Positions 1 through 10,319 of a stretch of 64,000 bases of DNA are shown piece after piece. The translations under genes were made by a program, and so were the position numbers. Numbering within the stretch: the stretch's first letter is position 1; every line of letters begins with the position of its first letter. This DNA comes from Lyophyllum atratum (lineage: Eukaryota > Basidiomycota > Agaricomycetes > Agaricales > Lyophyllaceae). Below the pieces are notes generated by a model. That model was not told the origin of the DNA. It made no database searches and worked only from the letters and a program-made list of their open reading frames with translations. Location: the NCBI GenBank assembly GCA_014905825.1, contig JACGCN010000044.1, forward strand, positions 248,001-312,000, written 5' to 3'.

Positions 1-491
1 GGCTGGTTCTGGGATTGACGTGATGGCTCAAAGCAAACCAAGGACAATTGCCGTTAGACTTGCGAAGATTCGAAGAGCTTGATCATGGGTAGTCTCACTC
101 GCGAGCGAGCAGGATATGACCAGGCCACAATTTCAGCGTCACTGTGAAGAAAAGAAGAACCTGCAATGTTATAAGAATCAACTTAGATCTACCCCGTTGA
201 GCGAGCAAGAGCCACATAGAACCTTCAAGTTACACCAATATTTTGTGGAGAAGCCGAAGCATAGTGACTGACCGTGCGCACAAGACCCACCGATTGTTGA
301 AAGACTAACATTTTCTCCGGTGTACTGGCCTTCCGGATCGTGAGCATGTCGCTCGTATGAGATGTAGGAAAGCGAGAGAGTTTCCCGCTATGCTCTAAAA
401 TTTTCCACAATGAGAGCGAGCTCGAACTAGCGCGAATTGGAGGCTGCGCTGCAGGGTAGGGAGTATTCGAGTTCAGAAGGGGGATGTTCAT
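1..491 (-). CDS. Unidentified protein, 5' part only (runs off window)
   Basis: This is a possible gene reading leftward out of the window. An ATG at 491 opens about 88 codons. The product starts MNIPLLNSNTPYP and is rich in Ser, Pro and Thr. Near the end of the frame lies a plausible GT donor, after codons for SPQNIG. A TTGCAG acceptor about 60 nt further on opens a hydrophobic stretch beginning VLLFFTVTLKLW, which could be a membrane segment, followed by another GTGAGA donor. I do not recognise the family. The alternative is a chance open frame. Being intron-interrupted in a consistent frame favours a real gene, but confidence is low and no function can be offered. Confidence 0.25.
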
Positions 492-810
492 CGTAACCTG
501 AGGTCCGGGAACCTCAACATGAAGTCACTCGACCTAAACATATTCACTGTTGGCATGCGATCATTCTCGAGTGAGTCATCGTAAGCGAGGAACTGGTGCA
601 GATACCCTACCTATCATCGTCGAGTAATCGAGTATACTGTATGAGTAGAAGATCGCGCTGTGAGTGCTAAATAGTCAGTATAGTTGCGCTGTTGATGGGG
701 ATCCGGATTCGAGGAGGATGGTCGACTCTCCCAAGTAACTGGTGAACAAGATTACAAGACCCGTGCGTTGATCAAGCGAGGGCTAGACACATGGTTCTCT
801 AATTCAGAGC
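492..810. other. Intergenic, no gene seen
   Basis: This stretch lies between the ATG of the partial gene at the left edge and the stop codon of the ATG22-like gene. I see no coding segment, RNA gene or repeat in it. It would contain the promoter of the left-edge gene if that gene is real, and the 3' untranslated region of the ATG22-like gene. Confidence 0.5.
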
Positions 811-3264
811 CTATGCAGCAACCAGATCCAGTTTAAAAGCCTCGCGATCTCCTTCAGCCAAGATAAATTCTTCACATTCGACGCGGCTTTTTTCAACATC
901 GACCATCCATAGGAAGAAGGTACTGAGAACGCCGCTAAGGTGGAATCATGAGAACGGAAATGGAGAGTATGATGGGCCAAGGAGAAGCGTACAGTCCGAA
1001 AAGAAAAGCGAATGGCATGTTGTCGTTGTTACCAGAAGCGGTAATAATCGCGCTTGATACGAACGGTCCAATAAAAGCTGACGTTTTTCCGACCTGGACA
1101 ACAATGCGTGAACGAAAGCCCCTTTGACTGGAAATGCAAACGACACGGACGACTGAGAAGAGGGCAAAGAAAAGGAACCTTGGAGAAGTTATGATCAGTT
1201 ACAGGCGTTATATACTCATTGATCGAATTGACGACATACATTTGTGGCAAGGGCGAAACCTCGCTGATCATGGTCTGGCTGTACGCGTACCATGGACAGA
1301 CCATCAGGCCATAGAATACCTGATAAAGCCTGAATCGTTGATAAGCCAAGTCATCCGTGCACGGCTACCAGAGAAGATATACCAGATCTCCCAGACATGC
1401 TTAAACCCAAACTTGTCGGTATGGACGCCGATGAGTCCCCATATGGTCAATATCTGACAGAACGTGAATCCTCCAGCGGTCTGAAGGGTGAGGAGGCCTT
1501 ACAAGGATCCAAAAGACATTGAAGGAAAGCATCTACGCTGAGTTATTGAATCAAATATATGAGAAGGTAGCAACTTGAAACGTACTGCCTTCGTGGAGAT
1601 CTTCCATTTTTTCTGAACAAGCCAGAATAAACTGTATATCAAAGTTAGCCGCTTCCGTAGATTGACGTCACGGTAAGGGCAACAGACTAGATTCCCAGTC
1701 CTTGTGCAACAATTCCAACGATAAGGAGGAGAGTTAATTGCAGAGTTGAATAAGCCACGACGCTGATGAACAATTAGCTCGTGCGTGACGGCGAAGTAGG
1801 GCACAAATTACCTATTTTGAAGGGTGCCGATTACGGTTCTGCACACAGCAGTTAGCGTTCCGACTTGTACTCAAGTATAATCAAATAGGGTAGACCCACA
1901 CAGTGGTATTGAGGACATCCCCCCTGTTGCTTGACCGTGAGTGCCGTGGAACTGAAGTGGCTGGATCGCTTACATCAGAAAGTAGAAGACGAGGTATAGA
2001 AATGTCTGCTTGAGCTTCATGCACTCCCTGAGGGCGACGTAGACTTGCATAAATCCTATGGTCAAAAATGACATTCCGGGCGGTAAGGTTAGTCCCGGTC
2101 GTCGCTGTTCAAGGAAGAACCACGGGAGAGCACATAGTACTGCAATGATAATGTCAGAGCAAGACAGACCAGAAGAAAGGCATGTAAACGTACGCCAGAC
2201 GCCCCCGGAGAAGGCGATCAAGACACTGAATGCCTTGGTATTATTCTCCGTGCTTTCATCCGATTTGATGCCTTTCAATATACCGACCATGATTGCCAGT
2301 ATGATGACTTCGCCCAACGAGCAAATGGCGAAGGACATATTGGAAACGCGATTACGAGACAGGGATGCGAATTGTGCATGGTCTTCGACACTGGGAAGCT
2401 TGCATGAGCTACCCGAGTCGTGTATTTGGCTGAAGAAACCTACGATTTGCGATCTGCGTCGACTTCAGATAATGACTCTTTGACCTCGTGAAGGTCGTGA
2501 GTAAGTCCGGGAAATGCGGCGGTCCAGAACGTTAGCGAGCACTGTAATCTATAAGCCAATCTGGTCCTTGAGGATATTATGTTATGAAAGTGTACCGACT
2601 TGATAAGCAATTACTGGATGTTCATGTCCATTAGCAAGTATACCTATATGAACACTGAAACACAACCCACGCCCAAGTATATATAGCGCAACTCCTGCAC
2701 GCCATTGCTCCGGTTTATCGACGCCAAGCCATCCAAAGGATACTCCAACCGCTAGCAAAGTAAAAAATATCGTTATATTTGGCCTGTGAACCCATCATTA
2801 TGCATCTCTTTAGAATTACTGTCGCCACTAACCTCCAGCGCCCATAGTCCGCCCATGCCCCGATGGCTAGTAACAATACAGCTTGAATTGCGAAACTGAT
2901 GCCGTTGGTGAGCAAGACGATCGAGTTTACTGTATCCGTGTAGGATTAGATTCGTACACAGTCACGGGGGCTAGCACGTACTATCGCGAATCTGGCCAAG
3001 ATATGGAAGCACGCAGCCATTATCGCTGCATGCAGCTGTGAATGGCTCCTGCGTTGGGTCATAACCAGCGAGGAATAGCAGGTTTTGGAACTGAGAGGGC
3101 CCAAAATTGAATCCTGAGAGGCCATTGTTACCGACGTAGTAAAAATAGTACGACCATAGTTCTGTCCTGGTCGTGGTCCATTCGGAGACGTCTGACGCGA
3201 GGCGATCGGCAGGCAGTTTCTCTGGTTCTTCGTTCACGCTGGGTGTCTTGAGGACATCTGTCAT
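811..3264 (-). CDS. ATG22: Autophagy-related protein 22-like (vacuolar amino-acid effluxer)
   Basis: Atg22 is a polytopic vacuolar-membrane protein of the major facilitator type. It exports amino acids after autophagic breakdown in the vacuole. The first exon (ATG at 3264) encodes a cytosolic N-terminus, then TELWSYYFYYVGNNGLSGFN and a GYDP segment, the typical start of the family. After a short intron come NSIVLLTNGISFAIQAVLL and ADYGRWR. Further exons give LTFWTAAFPGL, SFAICSLGEVIILAIMVGI, CALPWFFLEQRRPGL, the RECMKLKQTFLYLVFYFLM block, TVIGTLQN, VAYSTLQLTLLLIVGI, LVQKKWKISTKA, the WYAYSQTMISEVSP motif and VGKTSAFIGPFVSSAI. It ends at TAG 811-813 after a charged tail (WMVDVEKSRVECEEF). The coding region is cut by about a dozen short introns, but no frame break was found, so it looks intact. 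It is divergent from MIC60, 246 bp apart. The family call is firm. The exact function among Atg22-like paralogues is inferred. Confidence 0.88.
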
Positions 3265-3510
3265 GACGGAAGGAGAGAGGAAAGCAAGGGGGATAGTTTA
3301 TCACGGCATTATTAGAATACGAGAAGATTTGATCTGACCAGTGTGGTTGAGGAGCTGTGACGTCGAAGAGCAGTTATTATCAGGTACCTGGCACGTGGGC
3401 GTGGCGGTCAACGGACAAACTCGGACCAAACATCCTCCTCATCGTCCGCTACGACATTTAGGCTTCTATTAAGCGGTCCACAGGCTCAGGCCCCGGGACC
3501 AAAACACCGG
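3265..3510. promoter_or_regulatory. Divergent promoter of ATG22-like and MIC60
   Basis: A 246-bp region separates the two start codons of head-to-head genes, so both promoters must lie here or overlap the 5' ends of the genes. I see no clear TATA box inside it. A TATAAAT string does occur further right at about 3641, inside the proposed first intron of MIC60. Confidence 0.5.
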
Positions 3511-5698
3511 ATGTACCGTGCACTCCCCATATCAAGGCGAGTCGCGTCCACCTCCCGGCAAGGGGCTGTGAGGGTCGTAAGAAGGGTGAGTGGTCATTCA
3601 ATTCACGTACGCGTATGTTCTCCGCAGAACTTGGCATACACTATAAATCTTCGTTTCTCAAACTAGTGCTGAATAGTTTATAGCGATTGGCGACAGAAAC
3701 AGCGACGTCGACACCGCCCAAAAAAAAGAAGGGCGTCGTTCGCAAGATATTTTGGGTCACCACAGGTCTTACTGGAACATTCTACGTTGGAAGCACCTTT
3801 GCCTCCTTCTACAATCAGGCCTATTATGACTTCTTCTCCGAAAAAGTACCCCTTGGACAGTCCATGCTAGAATTTGCCGAAGCGCATAACTGGGATACCC
3901 TTACCACCGCACAGGTCGTTGAATATGGGAAGAATACAGCCATTGCAGCAAAACGCTTTGTGAATGAAAAGATCATGGGCGCCGAGCCTGCGAAGGATAC
4001 GGAACCTGTTGGGAAAGCGAAGGACGTTAGGAAGGAAGTCAAAACGAAAGTAGGAAAGGCTGTGGATGAGTCGAAATCGGCAGTTGAAACCTTGGCGGCG
4101 AAGGCGAAGCAGAAAATCGAGGACAAGGCTAATGAGGTCACTGGCAAGGGTGAGACTCTTGCCAGACACCAAGCACAGCAGGTGTCGGAAGAGATGCTCG
4201 AACTTGCCCATCAGGCGGAGGATGCACTGGGCCATCCCCGGAGTGAACCGCATCCAAGTCCTGCCACATCGCCCCCCGCTGTGGAAACCACCCTGCCGCT
4301 GAAAGACGCGACTCCGGCGACTGACGACAACCATGTCTATGAGGCTCCGTTGCCGGTCGGTTTCGAACCCCCACCAGGATTTACGCGGCCAGCTTCCCCC
4401 AAAAAGGAAGCTCCCGAAGCCCCAGAACCTAAACCCATTGCGCTACCCCTGATCGCGCCTGCTGTGTCCTCAATTGGTGTCTCTGAGCCGATCATATCTC
4501 ACCTAGCGGGGACAATCGACAGCCTTGCCTCCTTCCTCCACGCCAACCCCACGGCTTCCGCGAAGGTCTCGGATGTTTTAGAATCGGCCAAAGGAGACCT
4601 TACTGCACTCGCTGATCGAATCGAGAAGGCGAAGGAGGAGGAACGGCTGGCGCTGGAGTCGAAATTGGATGAACAGGCTCGAGAATGCACACAGAAGTTG
4701 ATGGAGCTCGAGATGGAGGCGCAGGATAAGCTGGACAGCCAGGAAGAAGACTTCAAGAAATTCTTTGAGGAGGAGAGGGCGAAACTTATCCAAGCCTATC
4801 GTGCCAAGTTGAACCACGAGTTACAGACTCAGACCGAACTTATCAACGAGCGGTATGTCAGCTCACCGCTACTGTGAGAACAAACTCATTAAGTCCATTT
4901 TGTCAGCCTCAAGGAAGAAGTAATTGCGCAAGGTATCGAGCTCCAGCGCCGATGGATCCGTGACATCAAGGTACGCGTCGAAGAGGAGCGTGGTGGAAGA
5001 CTCGGCAAACTGGAAGAACTCTCATCGCAACTCAAACGCCTCGAACGTGTTGCTCTTGACAACTCGGCATATCTCGATGAGAACATTCGCATCCACGCCC
5101 TATGGTCCGCCGTCCGCGCCGTCACAAACTCCGCTCTAACGTCCCCCGTCCGTAAACCCTTCCGCGAGGAACTCCGCGTCCTGCGTCATATTTCCAGTGC
5201 CCGCGAAAACCCGGTTGTCGCTGCTGCGCTCGAATCGTTGGAGATTTCGGAAGTCCCGGATGTCGGCGTTGAGCCTTTCGCCGACCTCGCAACATGGTTT
5301 TCGAGCAGCGTGGCACCGAAGGTCGCTCATGTCGCTCTGGTCCCAGATGAGAATGCTGGCGTGCTTTCATACCTTGCCAGTCATCTCCTCTCGGGGCTTC
5401 GGTTCCAGAGATATGGCCTTGTTCCCGGTGACGACGTGTTGAGTGTGGTGGCAAGAGCGGAGTACTATCTGAATGAGAAGGACCTCGACAGCGCTGCGCG
5501 CGAGTTGAACCAGCTCAAGGGCGCTGCGAAGATCCTTCTCCATGACTGGTTAGAGGCCGCCCGTCAGAGGTTAGAAGTTGAGCAGGCACTAGAGGTAGGC
5601 TTCTTTGATTTCTTCGCACGATTGGAAGTCTTGACCAAATATTCACGTTCCAGATCGTCCAAACCGAAGCAACACTTGCATCACTCCTAGTCGTATAG
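3511..5698 (+). CDS. MIC60: MICOS complex subunit MIC60 (mitofilin)
   Basis: Mic60 is an inner-mitochondrial-membrane protein that forms crista junctions as the core of the MICOS complex. Proposed exons are 3511-3585, 3684-4852, 4907-5594 and 5654-5698, together 659 codons including the stop and all in frame. Exon 1 is short and encodes an Arg-rich presequence (MYRALPISRRVASTSRQ). It joins at phase 0 to RLATETATSTPPKKKK and then the membrane segment around VTTGLTGTFYVGSTF. A GQSMLEFAE motif follows, then a Pro/Ala-rich and Lys/Glu-rich middle, a long coiled coil, and the conserved C-terminal mitofilin domain (LKEEV, ELQRRW, IHALWSAV, then RYGLVPGDDVLSVVARAEYY). Without exon 1 the reading frame would begin at a TTG preceded by TAG, which is why I chose the upstream start. 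Its 3' end converges on the neighbouring gene, 87 bp away. The identity is firm. Exon 1 rests on its targeting-signal character and splice sites. Confidence 0.93.
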
Positions 5699-5785
5699 AT
5701 TTCAAACCCTAATAGATTATTGATTAACGACAACTGGTATTGGATTGCATGTGGTGCATAGGTATCGGCGTGGGTACGTGCGTCC

Positions 5786-7076
5786 CTAGAACTGTCCCCC
5801 ACCATGCGGAGGAGGGGGACTTTCAGGCATCCCATGACCGTTAGGTGGGAGATTTACTGGTACCCCGCCCATAGCACATTCGCAGACTACCTGCGCTCGT
5901 CGTACAACAGTCTACCAATTATTTAGCGATGCGGCGATGGAAGGCAAAGTAAAGCATACCTGAACATTGTCGCCATGGTGCCCACTAGGGAGTGGTGGGC
6001 CTCGTGTCACCTTGACCAGCCCATGGAATATCGTAGCTCCAACGCGGTCGAGCTCACCCCGTTCGCTCCTTAAACAACGTTTCACGAGTTCTATCTGCCG
6101 GGGGTAAAGGGTGCTTCCCAATTCCGGGACGAATGCACGATAGAACGCGTCTCCAGAAGTTGAACCTGACCCATGCAGCATTCGCGAGAACATGTATGCA
6201 TTTTCCAGGATTGAAACACCACCGGAGGTGGGCAGCATTCCATTGAGATGCTTCATCAGTTCGGGTATCTGCTCATATAGGATGCTGAGCGACATCTCAG
6301 GAGTGCATGTCTCGACTGCTGCAGAGAACGTTTGTCGTCGCCAGACAGAGGCGACCGTTGGATCACCTGTCGAGTTGGTCAGTAAGCAATGTGGTGAGAT
6401 GCTATAAGCTATAAGCATGAGCATGAGACGTACGAGCGAAGATGTGCTCGTGAATGCGCGTTAACTGGACATTGGCATCACTGGAATTGGTGATAATCAG
6501 ACAGTTGATGACTCCTTCTGAGATCGTTTCTGCCATGGCATGGCGAAGGTAGCACTGGGTCTGCATCGAGGTAGCTTGAACTTGCGTGACATCGAGGCCA
6601 GAGATGAGATCGCTGAGGAGGGCCCGGGAGAGCGCCTCGTGTGATGTTGGCGGTTCACGGACGATGTCTGCAGCCCATCGGTTGATCAGCTTGTCCAGCT
6701 GTGATGCAGCATTCTTTGGAAGGGAGGTCGGTCAGGATGCTAGGCGATGGGGAGGCAGGGCTCGCGACATCCACCTTGATGGAGAAATCATCGACAGTGT
6801 TTCCGGTCGGACCATGTCGTTGGGATACAGGCCCTCCTTCCAGAAGAGCAATGCGTGCTCTTAGCTGCGCGACCTGACGCTCCTGTTCCTCGAGCTGAAC
6901 CCGTTGCTGTTCGACCTTTTCGTGGGCAATCCGCTACATGACGTGAGGGCTGTCAGTGTCAGGGTGTTAGACTTGCACGCGGTTGGATGACTTGCAAAAT
7001 TGGTCAGTGCATAGCGATACTGATCGCCGGAGACTACATCTTGCTGAGGCTGCTGGTGCTGCTGGGGATATGCCAT
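5786..7076 (-). CDS. Conserved-looking fungal hypothetical protein, N-terminal coiled coil
   Basis: The start is ATG 7074-7076 (MAYPQQHQQPQQD, Gln-rich). The first intron (6934-6995) begins with GCAAGT, so it is a GC-AG intron in phase 0. It is followed by a clear heptad coiled coil (RIAHEKVEQQRVQLEEQERQ and on). Next come a basic/helical segment (LDKLINRWAADIVRE), blocks such as DPTVASVWRRQTFSAAVETC, and the C-terminal VVRRAQVVCECAMGG before a Pro/His/Gly tail. Stop is TAG 5786-5788. I recognise the general look of a protein recurring in mushroom genomes but no named domain, and I offer no function. It lies downstream of the nucleoporin gene on the same strand, 240 bp away, and is tail-to-tail with MIC60. 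Several introns keep one frame, so it looks functional. Confidence 0.72.
6934..6995 (-). other. Noncanonical GC-AG intron
   Basis: Read on the minus strand, the exon ends ...ACCAATTTT, the intron starts GCAAGTCATCC and ends ATGTAG, and the next exon begins with the coiled-coil codons CGGATTGCC. GCAAGT is the consensus GC donor. The only nearby GT would put the next exon in a frame that is not coiled coil and ends early. Confidence 0.7.
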
Positions 7077-7316
7077 GGTGTCGCCTGTTTAGTGGAATTG
7101 AAATGAGCGCTTTAGGAGCATCGTCTTTATGTATTACCATCGCAAGCATTTTATGGCGGTGCTTCAATGATGGACGTCGCCAGAGACTCGGAGACAGTTT
7201 GACATCCTGCAATGCGGTGGTGATCCATATTTACCAATCACTGTCGCATAGGGTATCTTTACAGAGCCGACAACGTAGCGTGCCTGATGAAATAACGGAA
7301 AAGAACATCTGTGGTA

Positions 7317-9294
7317 TTACTTGACGCCCAAGCTCTGCATGCCATAATCACCAGCATCTGTCGTCCTATCCAGCTCATTGAAAGGATCTCTGACACTCCC
7401 AGTTTTTGCGCGCCACAGCTGTGTGTATAGCGTCTTGATTTTCTGGAGTTCGGCGTCGAGAGCAGCTGTCTTATTCGCAAGGGAGAGGAAAGTCTCGTGT
7501 TGAGCTTGAAGCGTAGCAGAGATGCCTGTACAATGGCTGACACTGGAGGCCGCTGGTGAAAACGATGAATTACTTACTATGCGGTGTTTGCGATTGACCA
7601 GCCGATGAAGCCAGTTTCCTTTCGATTTGCTGTGAAGTAGAGTCATCAGTAGATGAGCTTGTTATTATATAAGTCTCTTTACCTCGATGGTTGACTTGTA
7701 CCATGCAAGTCTTTGCTTCATATTGTCGGTGGCGCGTGAAAAAAAACCTATTGTCTCCGTCAGCTCCTCCATACGAGGAAATTCTTTCACTTCGAGACGT
7801 ACTCCAGCGGAAAATTTGCGTGATCCTTCAAGTAGCTCGCTCCTCCGCTTCCCTGAGGGGCTTTAGCGCCGTCCACAATCCTGGTGGCCACAATGGTATC
7901 TTGTACAGCTTGTTCTACTTTGGCCTTCATGTCTTTCGTAAAATGCAAGTCGTCGCGTATCTGTGTAGACGTGTTGACAAAATCCTAAGTAAATGGGTGT
8001 TAGTATACGAAGCTCCAATGAGAGAAGAGTAATCAATACTTTCTGGATCCCTCGTAATAACTGCTGAGCCTTCAACGGCTCATCGCCTAGCTTACGTTGG
8101 TGTAAGTCCTTGCTGATCTGGATACGACCTTGAATATGAGAACTTATATGAGACATGTCAGCGTCGATAGAGGGAACCATGGTGCAATTTACTCTACGAA
8201 TTCCAGGGTACGCTTGAGTTCGTCAGGCAGATCATTGAATTTGGTGGCTTTCGTCAAGATAAAGCCATTAGGAGTCGGGTAGGCGTTGGAGAGCCCAAGA
8301 CTGTCAGAAAGAAAGAAAAAGTCATTGTGTTACCTTCAAGGTAGTGTCTGAAGAATTGCCTACTTCTGCTGCTGCTGTTGATTACTGCCGAACAGTTTGC
8401 CTCCGCCTCCAAAGCCCCCAGCAGGAATTGTCGGCTGAGCCTGCAAGGTATTTCCGAAGAGTCCTATACCTTGCTGCTGTTGAGGTTGCTGTTGCGTATT
8501 CGTTGAACCAAAGATCGATGATCCCTGTTGCGGCTGTTGTTGGGTGGGTTGGCCGAATAGACCACCAGCTGGTTGGGTTGTCGACTGCCCGAACAGACCT
8601 CCGCCGGCTGGCTGTGTTGTAGGCTGACCAAATATACCTCCACCTGCTGGCTGCGTTGTAGACTGACCGAATACACCACCACCTGCCGGCTGCGTTGTAG
8701 ACTGACCAAATAAACCTCCGCCTGCTGGCTGCGTTGAGGGCTGTCCAAACAAGCCGGTGGCCGCAGGCTGCGTAGTAGACTGCCCGAATAAACCACCTCC
8801 TGCAGGTTGCGTAGTAGACTGCCCAAATGACGCTCCGCCTGCAGGTGCTGTCGTGGATTGGCCAAAAAACCCACCAGCGGGTTGCTGCTGTTGTTGTTGT
8901 TGTGGCTGCTGCTGCTGGCCTGTTGGTTGGCCGAATAGAGTATTCGACGGTTGTTGCTGGGTGGGTTGCCCAAACAGACCTCCAGATTGTTGAGGCTGCT
9001 GCTGTTGCTGCTGAGGCGGTTGGCCGAAAAGGCCTCCAGTGGTTTGTTGCTGCTGAGCAGGCTGTCCAAACAGACCTCCAGTGGCTTGCTGCTGCTGAGC
9101 AGGCTGTCCAAACAGACCTCCAGTGGCCGGTTGCTGCTGTGCTGGTTGGGAGGTCCCAAAGGCGGGTTTAGGTGCACCAAAGAGGGTCGACTGATTGTTT
9201 GGCGCGAAGGCCGATGAACTGTCCGAAAGTTGTAAGTCCATGCGCACCCATAAATTGACAGGTACACTGATACATACCCTGAGGCAAACTCCAT
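7317..9294 (-). CDS. NUP49: FG-nucleoporin NUP49/NUP58 (p58/p45) homologue
   Basis: This is a central-channel nuclear-pore protein of the Nsp1-Nup49-Nup57 (Nup62) subcomplex. Its FG repeats bind transport receptors and its coiled coils assemble the trimer. Exon 1 is tiny (9278-9294, MEFAS plus part of a Gly). Exon 2 (9218-8364) holds about a dozen GLFGQ/GVFGQ repeats in a Gln/Thr/Pro-rich spacer, many as copies of an AGGGLFGQSTTQP unit. Later exons encode TKFNDLPDELKRTLE, SHIQGRIQISKDLHQRKLGD, a KAKVEQAVQDTIVATRIVDG block, an RLAWYKSTIEQIERKL coiled coil, and the C-terminal ISATLQAQHETFLSLANK, ALDAELQKIKTLYTQLWRAK, RDPFNEL signature. Stop is TAA 7317-7319. The ATG at 9294 was chosen because splicing from it restores the FG frame. 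The longer minus frame starting near 9330 is a shadow using GTG. The subcomplex assignment is from family knowledge. Confidence 0.88.
8550..9160 (-). repeat. Tandem FG-repeat coding tract
   Basis: This is a repetitive coding stretch inside the nucleoporin gene. About 39-45 nt units encode the GLFGQ core, a Thr/Gln/Pro spacer and an AGGG linker. Shorter CAG/CTG-rich Gln runs sit between 8880 and 9060. Units near 8590-8830 are close copies, which suggests recent duplication by unequal exchange or slippage. Cys-rich open frames on the plus strand here are only antisense shadows of the repeat. Confidence 0.8.
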
Positions 9295-9451
9295 AACTTG
9301 CGGAAACCCAAGTTGTATGTCGGCCTTCACTGAGATTTCATGTCACTTGTTAGGTGGTCACACAAGCCACGTGATCGTGACCTCCAAACGCGTCGTTTGC
9401 AGAGATTTCAAATTGTTGACTTTGAGGTATTAAGTATACAAGTTTATCGTT

Positions 9452-10319
9452 TCAGCGCTCCTGCTTCTCTCCATCAATCCAAACATCCACCTTTTCGTCG
9501 TAAAATGCTGCATATCCTCGAATTGCGGCACACTCGGGAGTTGGGTTGCGGTACCACCACACAACATCGTCCTCTCGTTTCTGAGAGGGGATTTGGACGT
9601 GGTAATACTTCGCCTCTCCCTTTTAAAAATTCATGATCAGCTTTGAAGATAATACTTTTGACAGTAATCACTCGCCTTATATGGACATTGGGTGATGAGG
9701 TTGGACGCCTCCAGGAACTCCATCCGACAATCGGTCTTCGGAATATATGTGCGTACTGGAAGTCCAGTCTCAAACACAAGCCGAGGCATGTGGGTGTTGG
9801 CGACTTCGACCCCGTGTACCTCTACACGAACATGTCTAGAGGATTGAAGGACGTCGACGCGCTGTCGATGGTGTCAGGGCCCAATGCGGATCACACGTTT
9901 CAGACAAATCTCGCCTTGTACGGGTCTTTGCAGTGCACGAATATCTCCTCCTCTTCCTCAAACCAGGCATCCATAGCACCGAACTTGATTGTGAAGAGCC
10001 CACCCAGATCCTTTGCTTTCGATGAATAACTCGTCACAGCAGAAGGTGCACGACGGTCTCCAACTATAACATCATAGACCTCCTTGTCGGAGTCTGACCT
10101 CTGGAGTTCAAGGAGCTCAAAGGGCATCTCTTCTGCCGGGAAAAAGTAGACTGGATAATATGGCTTCTCCCAACTGGAAAGGGATAAACACCTTGATACC
10201 GAGCAGATCACGATAACTCACACAAGCTTCGCCTTTTTAGAATCAACGAGGTACTTGCCTCCGAAGAACACTCGAACACGCTTCCGAGAATCTTCGATAA
10301 GTGGAAGAGAGAAGGACAT
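9452..10319 (-). CDS. DUF427 domain protein (two DUF427 halves)
   Basis: The start is ATG 10317-10319 (MSFSLPLIEDSRKRVRVFFG). The first intron follows codons for KKAKLV and begins GTGAGT. Exon 2 starts with the signature WEKPYYPVYFFPAEEMP and ends near AWFEEEEEIFVHCKDPYK. A second domain copy follows: VDVLQSSRHVRVEVHGVEVA, LVFETGLPVRTYIPKTDCRM, then VVWWYRNPTPECAAIRGYAA and the end KVDVWIDGEKQER before TGA 9452-9454. The DUF427 fold is known structurally, but its reaction is not established and I do not assign one. Fungal members usually carry two halves, as here. The gene is upstream of NUP49 on the same strand with a 157-bp gap. Family identity is firm. Confidence 0.9.

Noticed and set aside
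1134..2483. Plus-strand open frames across the ATG22-like gene
   Set aside because: The minus strand gives a continuous, spliced ATG22-like protein here; the plus frames show no recognisable domain.
8757..9217. Cys-rich and Val/Ala-rich plus-strand open frames
   Set aside because: They are antisense shadows of the FG-repeat coding tract; the minus-strand frame has the known family signature and splice sites.
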